Shown here piece after piece: positions 56,958 through 64,000 of a DNA stretch of 64,000 bases. Under the pieces are notes generated by a model, which was given only the letters and a program-made list of their open reading frames with translations, was not told the DNA's origin and made no database searches. The stretch is taken from NCBI RefSeq assembly GCF_910588665.1, contig NZ_CAJUPR010000005.1:89679-153678 (forward strand), given 5' to 3'. The position numbers were made by a program, and so were the translations under genes. This DNA comes from an uncultured Brachyspira sp. (lineage in GTDB: Bacteria; Spirochaetota; Brachyspiria; Brachyspirales; Brachyspiraceae). The first letter of the stretch is position 1; each line of letters opens with the position of its first letter.

Positions 56958-58034
56958 TTAATCAGAATATGAAGAAAGCATATCTTCCTGCTCTTTTTTA
57001 AATAAAGCGTCCGTTATTTCTGTTATTTCGCCGTCCATAAATCTATCTAGCTTATAAAGAGTAAGATTAATTCTATGATCTGTAACCCTATTCTGCGGAA
57101 AATTATAAGTTCTTATTCTCTCGCTTCTGTCTCCAGAACCAATCTGCTCCCTTCTCTCTTTTGCTTCTTTAGCCTTTCTTTCAGCCTCTTCTTTTTCATA
57201 TATTCTGGCACGGAGAACTTTTAAAGCTTTAGCCTTATTTTTATGCTGGCTCTTTTCATCTTGGCATTGAACTACCAAACCTGTAGGTAAATGCGTAATC
57301 CTAACAGCACTGTCGGTAGTATTTACAGACTGCCCTCCAGGTCCGCTTGAGCGAAATATATCCACTCTTATATCTTCATCTTTTATAATAACATCGCTTT
57401 CCATAACTTCTGGCATAACAGCAACCGTAGAAGCAGATGTATGAATTCTTCCCCCTGATTCTGTGGCTGGTATTCTCTGCACTCTATGAGTTCCGCTTTC
57501 AAACTTTAATGTTCTGTAAGCATCTTTTCCAGATACAGAAAATATAACTTCCTTATATCCTCCAAGTTCGGTAGGGCTTGTGTCTATTATATCCATTTTT
57601 AAATTAGTTCTTTCTATAAAACGGGCGTACATTCTAAATAAATCGCCTACAAATAAAGCCGATTCATCGCCTCCTGTACCAACTCTTATTTCCACTATAA
57701 TATTTTTCCCGTCATTTTTATCTTTTGGAAGAAGAAGAAGTCTTAGAGAGTTTATTATATTGTCTTTTTTTTGATTGAGAGCATCTATCTCAATTAAAGC
57801 CATTTCTTTAATCTCTTTATCGGTTTCAGAATTATTGATCATTTCATTAGATTCTTCTATTTCTTTTAATACAATTTTCAATTTTTTATATTCTTCAACA
57901 ATATCTTCAATCTCATGTTTTTTTTTCATTAAATCCTGTATCACTCTGTTATCTTTTATATCAGCGTCATTAAGTTTTCGTACTATATCTTCATAAATAT
58001 TTTCCACTAAAGAAAGTTTATCAATTATTGACAT
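56958..58034 (-). CDS. prfA: Peptide chain release factor 1
   Basis: The 358-residue protein has the GGQ catalytic motif (SSGPGGQSVNTTD, residues 233-235) and the RF1 stop-codon motif PAT (residues 189-191). The N-terminal helical domain is complete. It releases peptides at UAA and UAG. prmC is not adjacent. It shares direction with the 58104 gene upstream, 69 bases apart. Confidence 0.97.
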   Translation of the reverse strand: MSIIDKLSLVENIYEDIVRKLNDADIKDNRVIQDLMKKKHEIEDIVEEYKKLKIVLKEIEESNEMINNSETDKEIKEMALIEIDALNQKKDNIINSLRLLLLPKDKNDGKNIIVEIRVGTGGDESALFVGDLFRMYARFIERTNLKMDIIDTSPTELGGYKEVIFSVSGKDAYRTLKFESGTHRVQRIPATESGGRIHTSASTVAVMPEVMESDVIIKDEDIRVDIFRSSGPGGQSVNTTDSAVRITHLPTGLVVQCQDEKSQHKNKAKALKVLRARIYEKEEAERKAKEAKERREQIGSGDRSERIRTYNFPQNRVTDHRINLTLYKLDRFMDGEITEITDALFKKEQEDMLSSYSD

Positions 58035-58103
58035 AAAATAAATTTATCTCCAAAAATAATTATTAATTATATATGAATAATAATATTTATCAACTATCTG
58101 TTA

Positions 58104-59720
58104 TTATGATACGCTTTTAAAATTGGCTTTAAAGTCTATATTAATATGCGTATAATTTGAATTAATAGAAGAAGCTATTATAATGCTGTTGGGATAACTC
58201 CAAGTTCTAAACGGTATATTAAAATTTCTTAAAATATCCTGAGATTTAGAAAACTGTATTGTAAATATATAGTTGGCATTCATATTTTTAGATATTTGAT
58301 TGTTAATATATAATTCTAAAGTTTCATCGTCATAGCTATTATCTATAACGGTTTCTATAGCTTTTTCATTTTCACTCGCAAAATAAACAGTATCTATAAA
58401 AGTATAATAAAGTATATTTACATTATTTAAATTATAAGAATATATAAAATTATTATTATAACCTCTTTCATTTTTATTTATATTAGTATATTTATCCAAT
58501 AATGATATTTCAAGCTTAGGAAGTAAAGAATTATCATTTAATATATCAAATATAATTACAGGATAAATAATTTCGGATCTTTTAGATTCAATGCATGCAA
58601 TAGCCGCTTCTCCGTATAAATCGTTTATAATACTCCCAAAAGAATAAACATCATTCATTTTCGTAAATAAATTAAATATTTCAGCATATAATTTATTATT
58701 ATGTTTAACTTTCAAATCATTATATATAATAGGATAAAGACCCGCTAAATATGACTTTAATCCTAAATACATAACCGTTCTTTCTTTTGATAAATATTTT
58801 TGTATATCTATTTTTCCTTCCAAACCATAAAGAGAATATTTATCGGAACCTCCATATTCATAATCTGCAAAAATATCGGCAATTCCGTTATTGTCATTCA
58901 ATTTAATATTTCCGTATATGGTATAAACATTATTAAAATATTTAAGCGGAATAAATAATATAGAACCGCTGCATTTATTATAATCAAATAATCTTTTATT
59001 GACATAGAAAGAAATATCAGACTTATATTTATTTTCAATATTATTGAATAATTCTATATCATTTATACCGTCCGAATAAGAATTAAAAAAATCTAATATT
59101 TTTTTTATATGATTATAATTCTTAGAAGATATTAAAAGACCTTTATAAAAACCGAAAAATAAATAAGGTTTCCCATTGTCCAAAACATATATTTTATTTC
59201 CATTATAATTAATTTTTTTTACATTATAAGAAACATTGTCTATATTTAATTCTTTAGGATTAAAAAAAGAGCTTAATATAAATGAGTTTAATTTTCCTAT
59301 ATCAAAAATATAAAATATTTCAGAATTACTCAAATTACCGTTATATTCCCAAAACAGCAAAGCGGAATTTCTTTTTAATATTGGTTTAGAAGCAAGTCTT
59401 ACAAAGAAATTATTATTAGTTTTTAATATGTTTGCAAATGAATCTGCAGTTTTAAGCAATAGGGAAAAGTCATACATAGATTCATCATGCGATATTCTAT
59501 AGGCATATATTGAATCTGAAAATTTAAGTATGCTTTTATCAAGACTTTTTACACTTATATAAGCAATGCTGTCTTTCGGAAGTTTTATTTCAGATATATT
59601 TTTTTTATGAAGTCCGTATGGAAAATATCCGAATATAACTAATATAAATACCGATGCAATTAGTATAATAAATAATACAAAAAATAATTTAATTTGTCTT
59701 TGTCTTTTAATGCTTACCAT
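58104..59720 (-). CDS. Membrane-anchored protein of unknown function
   Basis: The 538-residue protein has a basic N-terminus, one membrane helix (LFFVLFIILIASVFILVIF) and a large exported domain rich in Asn, Tyr, Ile and Lys with several beta-type segments (NIYPVIIFDIL, FYIFDIGKLNSFIL). It starts 69 bases upstream of prfA. No recognised family; it may be similar to DUF3352-like surface proteins, but the match is weak. No lipobox is present. Confidence 0.5.
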   Translation of the reverse strand: MVSIKRQRQIKLFFVLFIILIASVFILVIFGYFPYGLHKKNISEIKLPKDSIAYISVKSLDKSILKFSDSIYAYRISHDESMYDFSLLLKTADSFANILKTNNNFFVRLASKPILKRNSALLFWEYNGNLSNSEIFYIFDIGKLNSFILSSFFNPKELNIDNVSYNVKKINYNGNKIYVLDNGKPYLFFGFYKGLLISSKNYNHIKKILDFFNSYSDGINDIELFNNIENKYKSDISFYVNKRLFDYNKCSGSILFIPLKYFNNVYTIYGNIKLNDNNGIADIFADYEYGGSDKYSLYGLEGKIDIQKYLSKERTVMYLGLKSYLAGLYPIIYNDLKVKHNNKLYAEIFNLFTKMNDVYSFGSIINDLYGEAAIACIESKRSEIIYPVIIFDILNDNSLLPKLEISLLDKYTNINKNERGYNNNFIYSYNLNNVNILYYTFIDTVYFASENEKAIETVIDNSYDDETLELYINNQISKNMNANYIFTIQFSKSQDILRNFNIPFRTWSYPNSIIIASSINSNYTHINIDFKANFKSVS

Positions 59721-59808
59721 ATAAAATTATTTCCTCAAATTATATTTATAATTAATCTCATATTTTAACATATTTATATAATAATTGATATTTGATACTA
59801 CCGCTATA

Positions 59809-59844
59809 TAAAAAATCCGATTCAAGCTGTACACCTGAATCGGA
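59809..59844 (-). terminator. Terminator after fprA
   Basis: Minus-strand TCCGATTCA/TGAATCGGA stem (9 bp, 11-base loop) followed by TTTTTTAT. Confidence 0.9.
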
Positions 59845-59869
59845 CTTTATTAAAACAATATATTAAATA

Positions 59870-61084
59870 TTATTTATTCATAGATTCAACTATAGCATCA
59901 ACTAAAGCATCAACTTCGCCCATATTAGCAGCTTTCATAGAAGAAGAAACAGAAACCTGAGCATCTAATATTTCGCATTGTTTCAAATTATTTTCAATAA
60001 ACTCCTGCATTAAAGCACCTGATTTAGGAGCCCAAGAACCATTTTCAATGATAGCAAATTTACGCTTCTGAAGATTTAAGAATCTCATATGATCCAAATA
60101 ATCATGCATAGGCGGATAAATATTTAAGTTATATGTAACGGAAGCCAACACAACATGACTTAGTTTGAATGTATGAGAAATTAACCAAGAAACATCAGTG
60201 CTGGATACATCGCACATAGTAATATTAGTAACGCCTTTTTCAGCTAATTTACAAGCCAATACTCCAACTAAATTTTCAGTGTTTCCATACATAGACGCAT
60301 AAGCAATTAATACGCCTTTTTCTTCAGGCTCATAAGTACTCCATTTGTTGTACTTATCAAGAATATAACCTAAATTACTTCTCCAAATAGGTCCATGCAA
60401 AGGACAGAACATTTTAATTTTATCAATGATTCCGCCTGCTTTTTTAAGCAAATGCTGAACCTGAGGACCATATTTACCAACAATATTAGTATAATATCTT
60501 CTAGCCTCGTCAAGCCAATCTCTGTCAAAGTTAACTTCATCATTGAATAATCTTCCGCCTAAAGCTATAAAAGAACCGAAAGCATCGGCAGAGAATAATA
60601 CTCCATTAGTAGTATCAAAACTAACCATAGCCTCAGGCCAGTGAACCATCTGAGCGGCAACAAAAGCTATTTCATGTTTGCCGAATTTTCTTGTATCGCC
60701 TTCTTTTACTATATCTTTTTTATCTTCAGGAATAGTAAATCCGAATTGATCCATAAACATAAAAGCTTTTTCAGTAGATATAACTTTAGTTTCAGGGTGT
60801 CTTAATAATACCTCATCTAAAGAAGCGGCATGATCAGGCTCCATATGATTAATTATCATATAGTCAAGTTTTTTACCATTTAAAACATATTCTAAATTAT
60901 CTAAGAATTGTCTGCAAACAGCCCAATCAACAGTATCAAAAAGAACTGTTTTTTCATCTAAAAGAACATAAGAGTTATAAGAAACACCTGTAGTCAAAGG
61001 GTGTACATTTTCAAATAGAGACAAACGATGTTCATTCGCTCCAACCCAATATAAGTTTTCAGTAACTTTTCTAACGCAATGCAT
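59870..61084 (-). CDS. fprA: Flavodiiron protein FprA (A-type flavoprotein)
   Basis: The 404-residue protein has the diiron ligands His80, Glu82, Asp84, His85 (INHMEPDHA), His148 (QMVHWPEAM), Asp167 (FSADAFGSF) and His230 (CPLHGPIW), and a C-terminal flavodoxin domain (from about 260, VLIAYASMYGNTENL). It reduces oxygen to water or nitric oxide to nitrous oxide using electrons from rubredoxin or similar. It has no own rubredoxin domain; the rubredoxin is on the neighbouring dehydrogenase fusion gene, 27 bases upstream. The operon therefore couples the two. Confidence 0.95.
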   Translation of the reverse strand: MHCVRKVTENLYWVGANEHRLSLFENVHPLTTGVSYNSYVLLDEKTVLFDTVDWAVCRQFLDNLEYVLNGKKLDYMIINHMEPDHAASLDEVLLRHPETKVISTEKAFMFMDQFGFTIPEDKKDIVKEGDTRKFGKHEIAFVAAQMVHWPEAMVSFDTTNGVLFSADAFGSFIALGGRLFNDEVNFDRDWLDEARRYYTNIVGKYGPQVQHLLKKAGGIIDKIKMFCPLHGPIWRSNLGYILDKYNKWSTYEPEEKGVLIAYASMYGNTENLVGVLACKLAEKGVTNITMCDVSSTDVSWLISHTFKLSHVVLASVTYNLNIYPPMHDYLDHMRFLNLQKRKFAIIENGSWAPKSGALMQEFIENNLKQCEILDAQVSVSSSMKAANMGEVDALVDAIVESMNK

Positions 61085-61111
61085 TATTTTCCTCCTTATT
61101 TATTATTTAAT

Positions 61112-63031
61112 TTAAGCTTTAATAAAATTAGCTTTCTCTTCGCTACATTCAGGACATGCCCATTCATCAGGAAGAGATGTAAAGTCTGTGCCCGGAGCTA
61201 TTTCAGACTCAGGATCTCCGATAAATGGATTATATTCATAACCACAACCAAGACATACATAAATTTTAGGTAATTCAATTGTTCTCTTAGGAGTGATTTT
61301 TTTCATTTTTTTGTATGGTACTTCTGCAGGTTTTTTAGCGCCTGTATCAAGAGCTTTAGTCAATAAAGGAAGAATCTCTTTAACATCGCCAACAATACCG
61401 TAGTCAGCATTTTTGAATATTTTAGCAGATGATTTTGTATTAATAGCAACTATAATAGATGCATTTTTAATACCTTTTAAGTGCTGGTTAGCGCCTGAAA
61501 TACCGCAAGCTATATATAAGTTACCGTTGAATTTCTGACCTGACATACCAACATATCTTATGATAGGCAAGTATTTCAATTCTTCAGCAACAGGACGAGA
61601 ACATCCTATAGCAGCACCTGCAGCTTTAGCCAAATCTTCAACAAGCTTCATATTTTCTTTGCCGCCTATACCTTTACCTGCGCTTACCACTCTTTCAGCA
61701 TTAACAATAGGAGTATTAATATCAATACCTACAGAGAAATCGATTCCGTCTTTCTTAAGAGCTGCTACTAAAGAATCAACTTTATCCTGAGCTGAACCTT
61801 CTTTGAAGATGATATTTCTTCTTTCGCCTGTAATAGGACCTTTCTTAGCCATAGGACCTGCAACAGCGGCTGCAGATTTAGGCATTTTACCAAGTATAGA
61901 TGCAGAAATAACAACTTTTTGTATTTCGCTTGTACCTTCATAAATAGTACAAATTTTAGCATCGCGGTAAGCTCTTTCTACGATATAAGCACCTTTAATA
62001 TAACCGTTACCGCCATGTATCTGAAGTGCTTGATTTACAACTTCCAAGCCTATTTCAGAAGCGTATAATTTAGCCATAGCAGATTCTGTACCATAAGGTT
62101 CATGTCTGTCTTTCATAGCAGCCGCACTGTATATAAGAAGTCTTGCAGCGCGTAATTTAGTAGCCATATCGGCAAGCTTGAAAGCAATAGCCTGCTGCTG
62201 AGCTATAGGGCGTCCGAACTGTATTCTATCTTTAGAATAAGCTACAGCAGCCTCGTAAGCACCTTGAGCAATACCTAATGCCTGAGCGGCAATACCTATA
62301 CGGCCTCCGTCAAGAGTCTGCATAGCAATTTTGAATCCCTGACCTTCTTTACCAAGCAAATTCTCTTTAGGAACTTTAACATTATCAAAAAGCAATTGAG
62401 CAGTTGCAGAAGAGCGGATACCCATTTTATCATATTTTTCACCGAATTCAAAACCTTCCCATCCTTTTTCTACTATGAAAGCGCTTACGCCTTTTAAACC
62501 TATACCAGGAGTGGTAACAGCAAATACTACATAAGTGTCAGCTTCCATACCGTTAGTAATGAATATTTTTTCACCGCTTAATAAATAATGATCGCCTTTA
62601 AGTTCTGCAGTAGTTTCAGTACCGCCTGCATCAGAACCTGCTTCAGGCTCAGTCAAACCGAATGCTCCTATTTTTTCACCTTTTGCAAGAGGAACTAAAT
62701 ACTTTTTCTTTTGTTCTTCTGTACCAAAAGCATAAATAGGATAAGATCCTAAAGAACAATGAGCTGATAAAGTTACACCTATACTGCCGTCAACTCTTGA
62801 AAGCTCTTCTACAGCTATAGCATAGGCAATATTATCAAATCCTGCTCCGCCGTATTTTGTTTCAAAAGGCAGTCCCATAATATCTAATTTAGCTTTACCC
62901 AATTCTTTTACAGCTTCTTTTGGAAATTTACCTGTTTGATCAAGCTCATGTGCCATTGGAGTAATTACTTCTTCAGCCCATGCTCTTATTTTAGCACGAA
63001 GTTGTTCATGCTGCTCTGTTGTTTTAAACAT
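61112..63031 (-). CDS. Acyl-CoA dehydrogenase-EtfA-rubredoxin fusion
   Basis: This is a 639-residue three-part protein. Residues 1-380 form an acyl-CoA dehydrogenase (FGLTEPEAGSDAGGT, YAKLYASEIGLEVVNQALQI, IYEGTSEIQ). Residues 405-575 match the FAD-binding half of EtfA (AAIGCSRPVAEELKYLP, GMSGQKFNGNLYIACGISGA, NADYGIVGD). Residues 590-639 are a rubredoxin with Cys593, 596, 626, 629 (YVCLGCGYEYNP, WACPECSEE). EtfB and the N-terminal EtfA domain are absent. The design suggests acyl-CoA FAD to Etf FAD to rubredoxin iron within one chain, then to FprA next door. Upstream is a CoA-transferase, pointing to fermentative butyrate-type or fatty-acid metabolism. Confidence 0.95.
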   Translation of the reverse strand: MFKTTEQHEQLRAKIRAWAEEVITPMAHELDQTGKFPKEAVKELGKAKLDIMGLPFETKYGGAGFDNIAYAIAVEELSRVDGSIGVTLSAHCSLGSYPIYAFGTEEQKKKYLVPLAKGEKIGAFGLTEPEAGSDAGGTETTAELKGDHYLLSGEKIFITNGMEADTYVVFAVTTPGIGLKGVSAFIVEKGWEGFEFGEKYDKMGIRSSATAQLLFDNVKVPKENLLGKEGQGFKIAMQTLDGGRIGIAAQALGIAQGAYEAAVAYSKDRIQFGRPIAQQQAIAFKLADMATKLRAARLLIYSAAAMKDRHEPYGTESAMAKLYASEIGLEVVNQALQIHGGNGYIKGAYIVERAYRDAKICTIYEGTSEIQKVVISASILGKMPKSAAAVAGPMAKKGPITGERRNIIFKEGSAQDKVDSLVAALKKDGIDFSVGIDINTPIVNAERVVSAGKGIGGKENMKLVEDLAKAAGAAIGCSRPVAEELKYLPIIRYVGMSGQKFNGNLYIACGISGANQHLKGIKNASIIVAINTKSSAKIFKNADYGIVGDVKEILPLLTKALDTGAKKPAEVPYKKMKKITPKRTIELPKIYVCLGCGYEYNPFIGDPESEIAPGTDFTSLPDEWACPECSEEKANFIKA

Positions 63032-63064
63032 TTGCTTCTCCTTTAATATTTTTATTTAATTAAT

Positions 63065-63092
63065 AGTATACAAAATGATGATAAACTTTCAA
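63065..63092 (-). promoter_or_regulatory. Promoter for the acyl-CoA dehydrogenase fusion and fprA
   Basis: Minus-strand TTGAAA (63092-63087), a 16-base spacer and TATACT (63070-63065), 34 bases before the fusion gene start (AAGGAGA ribosome site). Confidence 0.6.
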
Positions 63093-63104
63093 ATTTATTT
63101 AAAA

Positions 63105-64000
63105 TTATTTGTTGCTTTTTCTCCAAATTTTTGCTTTTTCAGCTTCTTTAATTAATCCGTCTCTTAAATTAGGATGAGCTATAGATATTAAAGCTTCAGC
63201 TCTCTGCCAAGTGGTTAATCCTTTTAAATTTACTTTACCGTATTCAGTTACCACATAATGAGTATTAGCTCTTGTATCTGTAATTATAGTACCATTAGTA
63301 AAGCTTGGAACTATTCTTGATTTTAACTGTCCGTCTTTTCCAGTTACAGTTGAAGATAAACATATAAAGCTTTTGCCGCCTTTAGACAAATAAGCGCCTA
63401 ATACAAAGTCAAGTTGTCCGCCTGCTCCGCTTATATGCTTAAAACCTGTCGACTCTGCACTTACCTGACCAAACAAGTCTATCTCAACCGCATTATTTAT
63501 TGACATAAAATTATCAATGGAAGATATCACTCTTACATCATTAGTATAATCCACAGGAGCTGATAAGCATTGAGGATTATTATGTATATAATCATAAAGT
63601 TTTTTAGTACCAGCACCAAATGCATAAGTTTGTCTGCCTTTATCTATATTCTTTTTAGAGCCTGTTATTTTTCCAGCCAAAGATATATCAACAAAAGCAT
63701 CAACATACATTTCTGTATGAACGCCTAAATCTTTCAAATCAGACTGCGCTATTAATGAGCCTACAGCATTAGGCATACCTCCTATACCTAACTGCAAACA
63801 AGCTCCGTTCGGTATTTCTTCAACTATAAGTTTGGCAACTGTTTTATCTACTTCGCTGGCTCCGCCTGCAGGCATTTCTTTTATAGAAGGATTGCTTCCC
63901 TCAACTATCATATTCACCTGATTAATATGCACTGCTTCCCCGCCTATATAGCTTGCTCCTAAGCATTTAGGCATATTTTTATTAACTTCCACTATAACGC
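63105..64000 (-). CDS. Acetyl-CoA hydrolase/transferase family CoA-transferase (5' end outside window)
   Basis: The minus frame is open to the right edge; the first visible codons read VIVEVNKNMPKCLG, so the gene is missing roughly its first 150 codons. Visible parts match the acetyl-CoA hydrolase/transferase family: LQLGIGGMPNAVGSL, HTEMYVDAFVDI (likely catalytic Glu), GAGGQLDFVLGAYLSKGGK and GLTTWQRAEALISIAHP. It probably moves CoA between acetate and butyrate or another short acid. Its place upstream of an acyl-CoA dehydrogenase fusion and FprA fits a fermentation module. The precise substrate cannot be decided from the part seen. Confidence 0.88.
   Translation of the reverse strand, partial: VIVEVNKNMPKCLGASYIGGEAVHINQVNMIVEGSNPSIKEMPAGGASEVDKTVAKLIVEEIPNGACLQLGIGGMPNAVGSLIAQSDLKDLGVHTEMYVDAFVDISLAGKITGSKKNIDKGRQTYAFGAGTKKLYDYIHNNPQCLSAPVDYTNDVRVISSIDNFMSINNAVEIDLFGQVSAESTGFKHISGAGGQLDFVLGAYLSKGGKSFICLSSTVTGKDGQLKSRIVPSFTNGTIITDTRANTHYVVTEYGKVNLKGLTTWQRAEALISIAHPNLRDGLIKEAEKAKIWRKSNK

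Overview
The window is a low-GC, AT-rich bacterial chromosome segment that best fits a Brachyspira-type spirochete. The reasons are: many short signal-peptide lipoproteins and outer-membrane proteins; a spiro-SPASM-type protein; CheX-type chemotaxis; a bactofilin-mreBCD cluster; and a 23S-5S rRNA unit with its own promoter and no 16S gene beside it. The species was assigned from content only, without any search.

Layout. 1-2635 (minus): surface genes. These are a repeat protein cut by the window edge with 19-residue units, a probable outer-membrane barrel, and a leucine-rich-repeat lipoprotein split by a one-base frameshift. 2804-4476: a sodium-coupled NSS transporter with a 31-residue MetS-like partner that sits directly downstream. 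4782-7256 (plus): glycerate kinase, hisB and hisH. 7280-11870 (minus): an apparent operon of a ribosome-associated micro-protein, NuoE-, NuoF- and NuoG-like iron-sulfur proteins, and an FAD glycerol-3-phosphate dehydrogenase. The NuoF-like member has lost its recognisable FMN/NADH motifs. 12033-20826: acetyltransferase, leucyl aminopeptidase, a lipoprotein and its decayed duplicate, a short-chain dehydrogenase, a large unknown protein, a lipid A-type acyltransferase and an HtrA protease. 21061-30076: alaS, two lipoproteins, a redox-type small protein, a queuosine-precursor transporter, a TPR protein frame-shifted away from an Mrr-nuclease-like tail, and an M30-like metallopeptidase. 30323-31997: a DarTG toxin-antitoxin pair next to ileS. 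35060-39119: MATE exporter, barrel/lipoprotein pair, BI-1 family protein.

39154-42743 (minus): promoter, boxA-like site, 23S, 5S and terminator. The 23S carries wild-type bases at the macrolide/lincosamide positions 2058, 2059 and 2032. 43015-55024 (plus): a cyclic-nucleotide-type domain protein, cheX-cheY-cheR, bactofilin, TPR protein, mreBCD, CYTH protein, KDPG aldolase, TPR protein, DJ-1 protein and a sugar nucleotidyltransferase. 55044-59720 (minus): membrane protein, spiro-SPASM protein, release factor 1 and an unknown anchored protein. 59870-64000 (minus): flavodiiron protein FprA, an acyl-CoA dehydrogenase fused to an EtfA FAD domain and a rubredoxin, and a CoA-transferase cut by the window edge.

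Two redox modules stand out. One is the GlpD plus degenerate NuoEFG operon, which looks like a dedicated electron route for glycerol-3-phosphate oxidation. The other is the acyl-CoA dehydrogenase/Etf/rubredoxin fusion beside FprA, which suggests a short chain from acyl-CoA to oxygen or nitric oxide. No tRNA, CRISPR array, insertion sequence, prophage or replication origin was seen.
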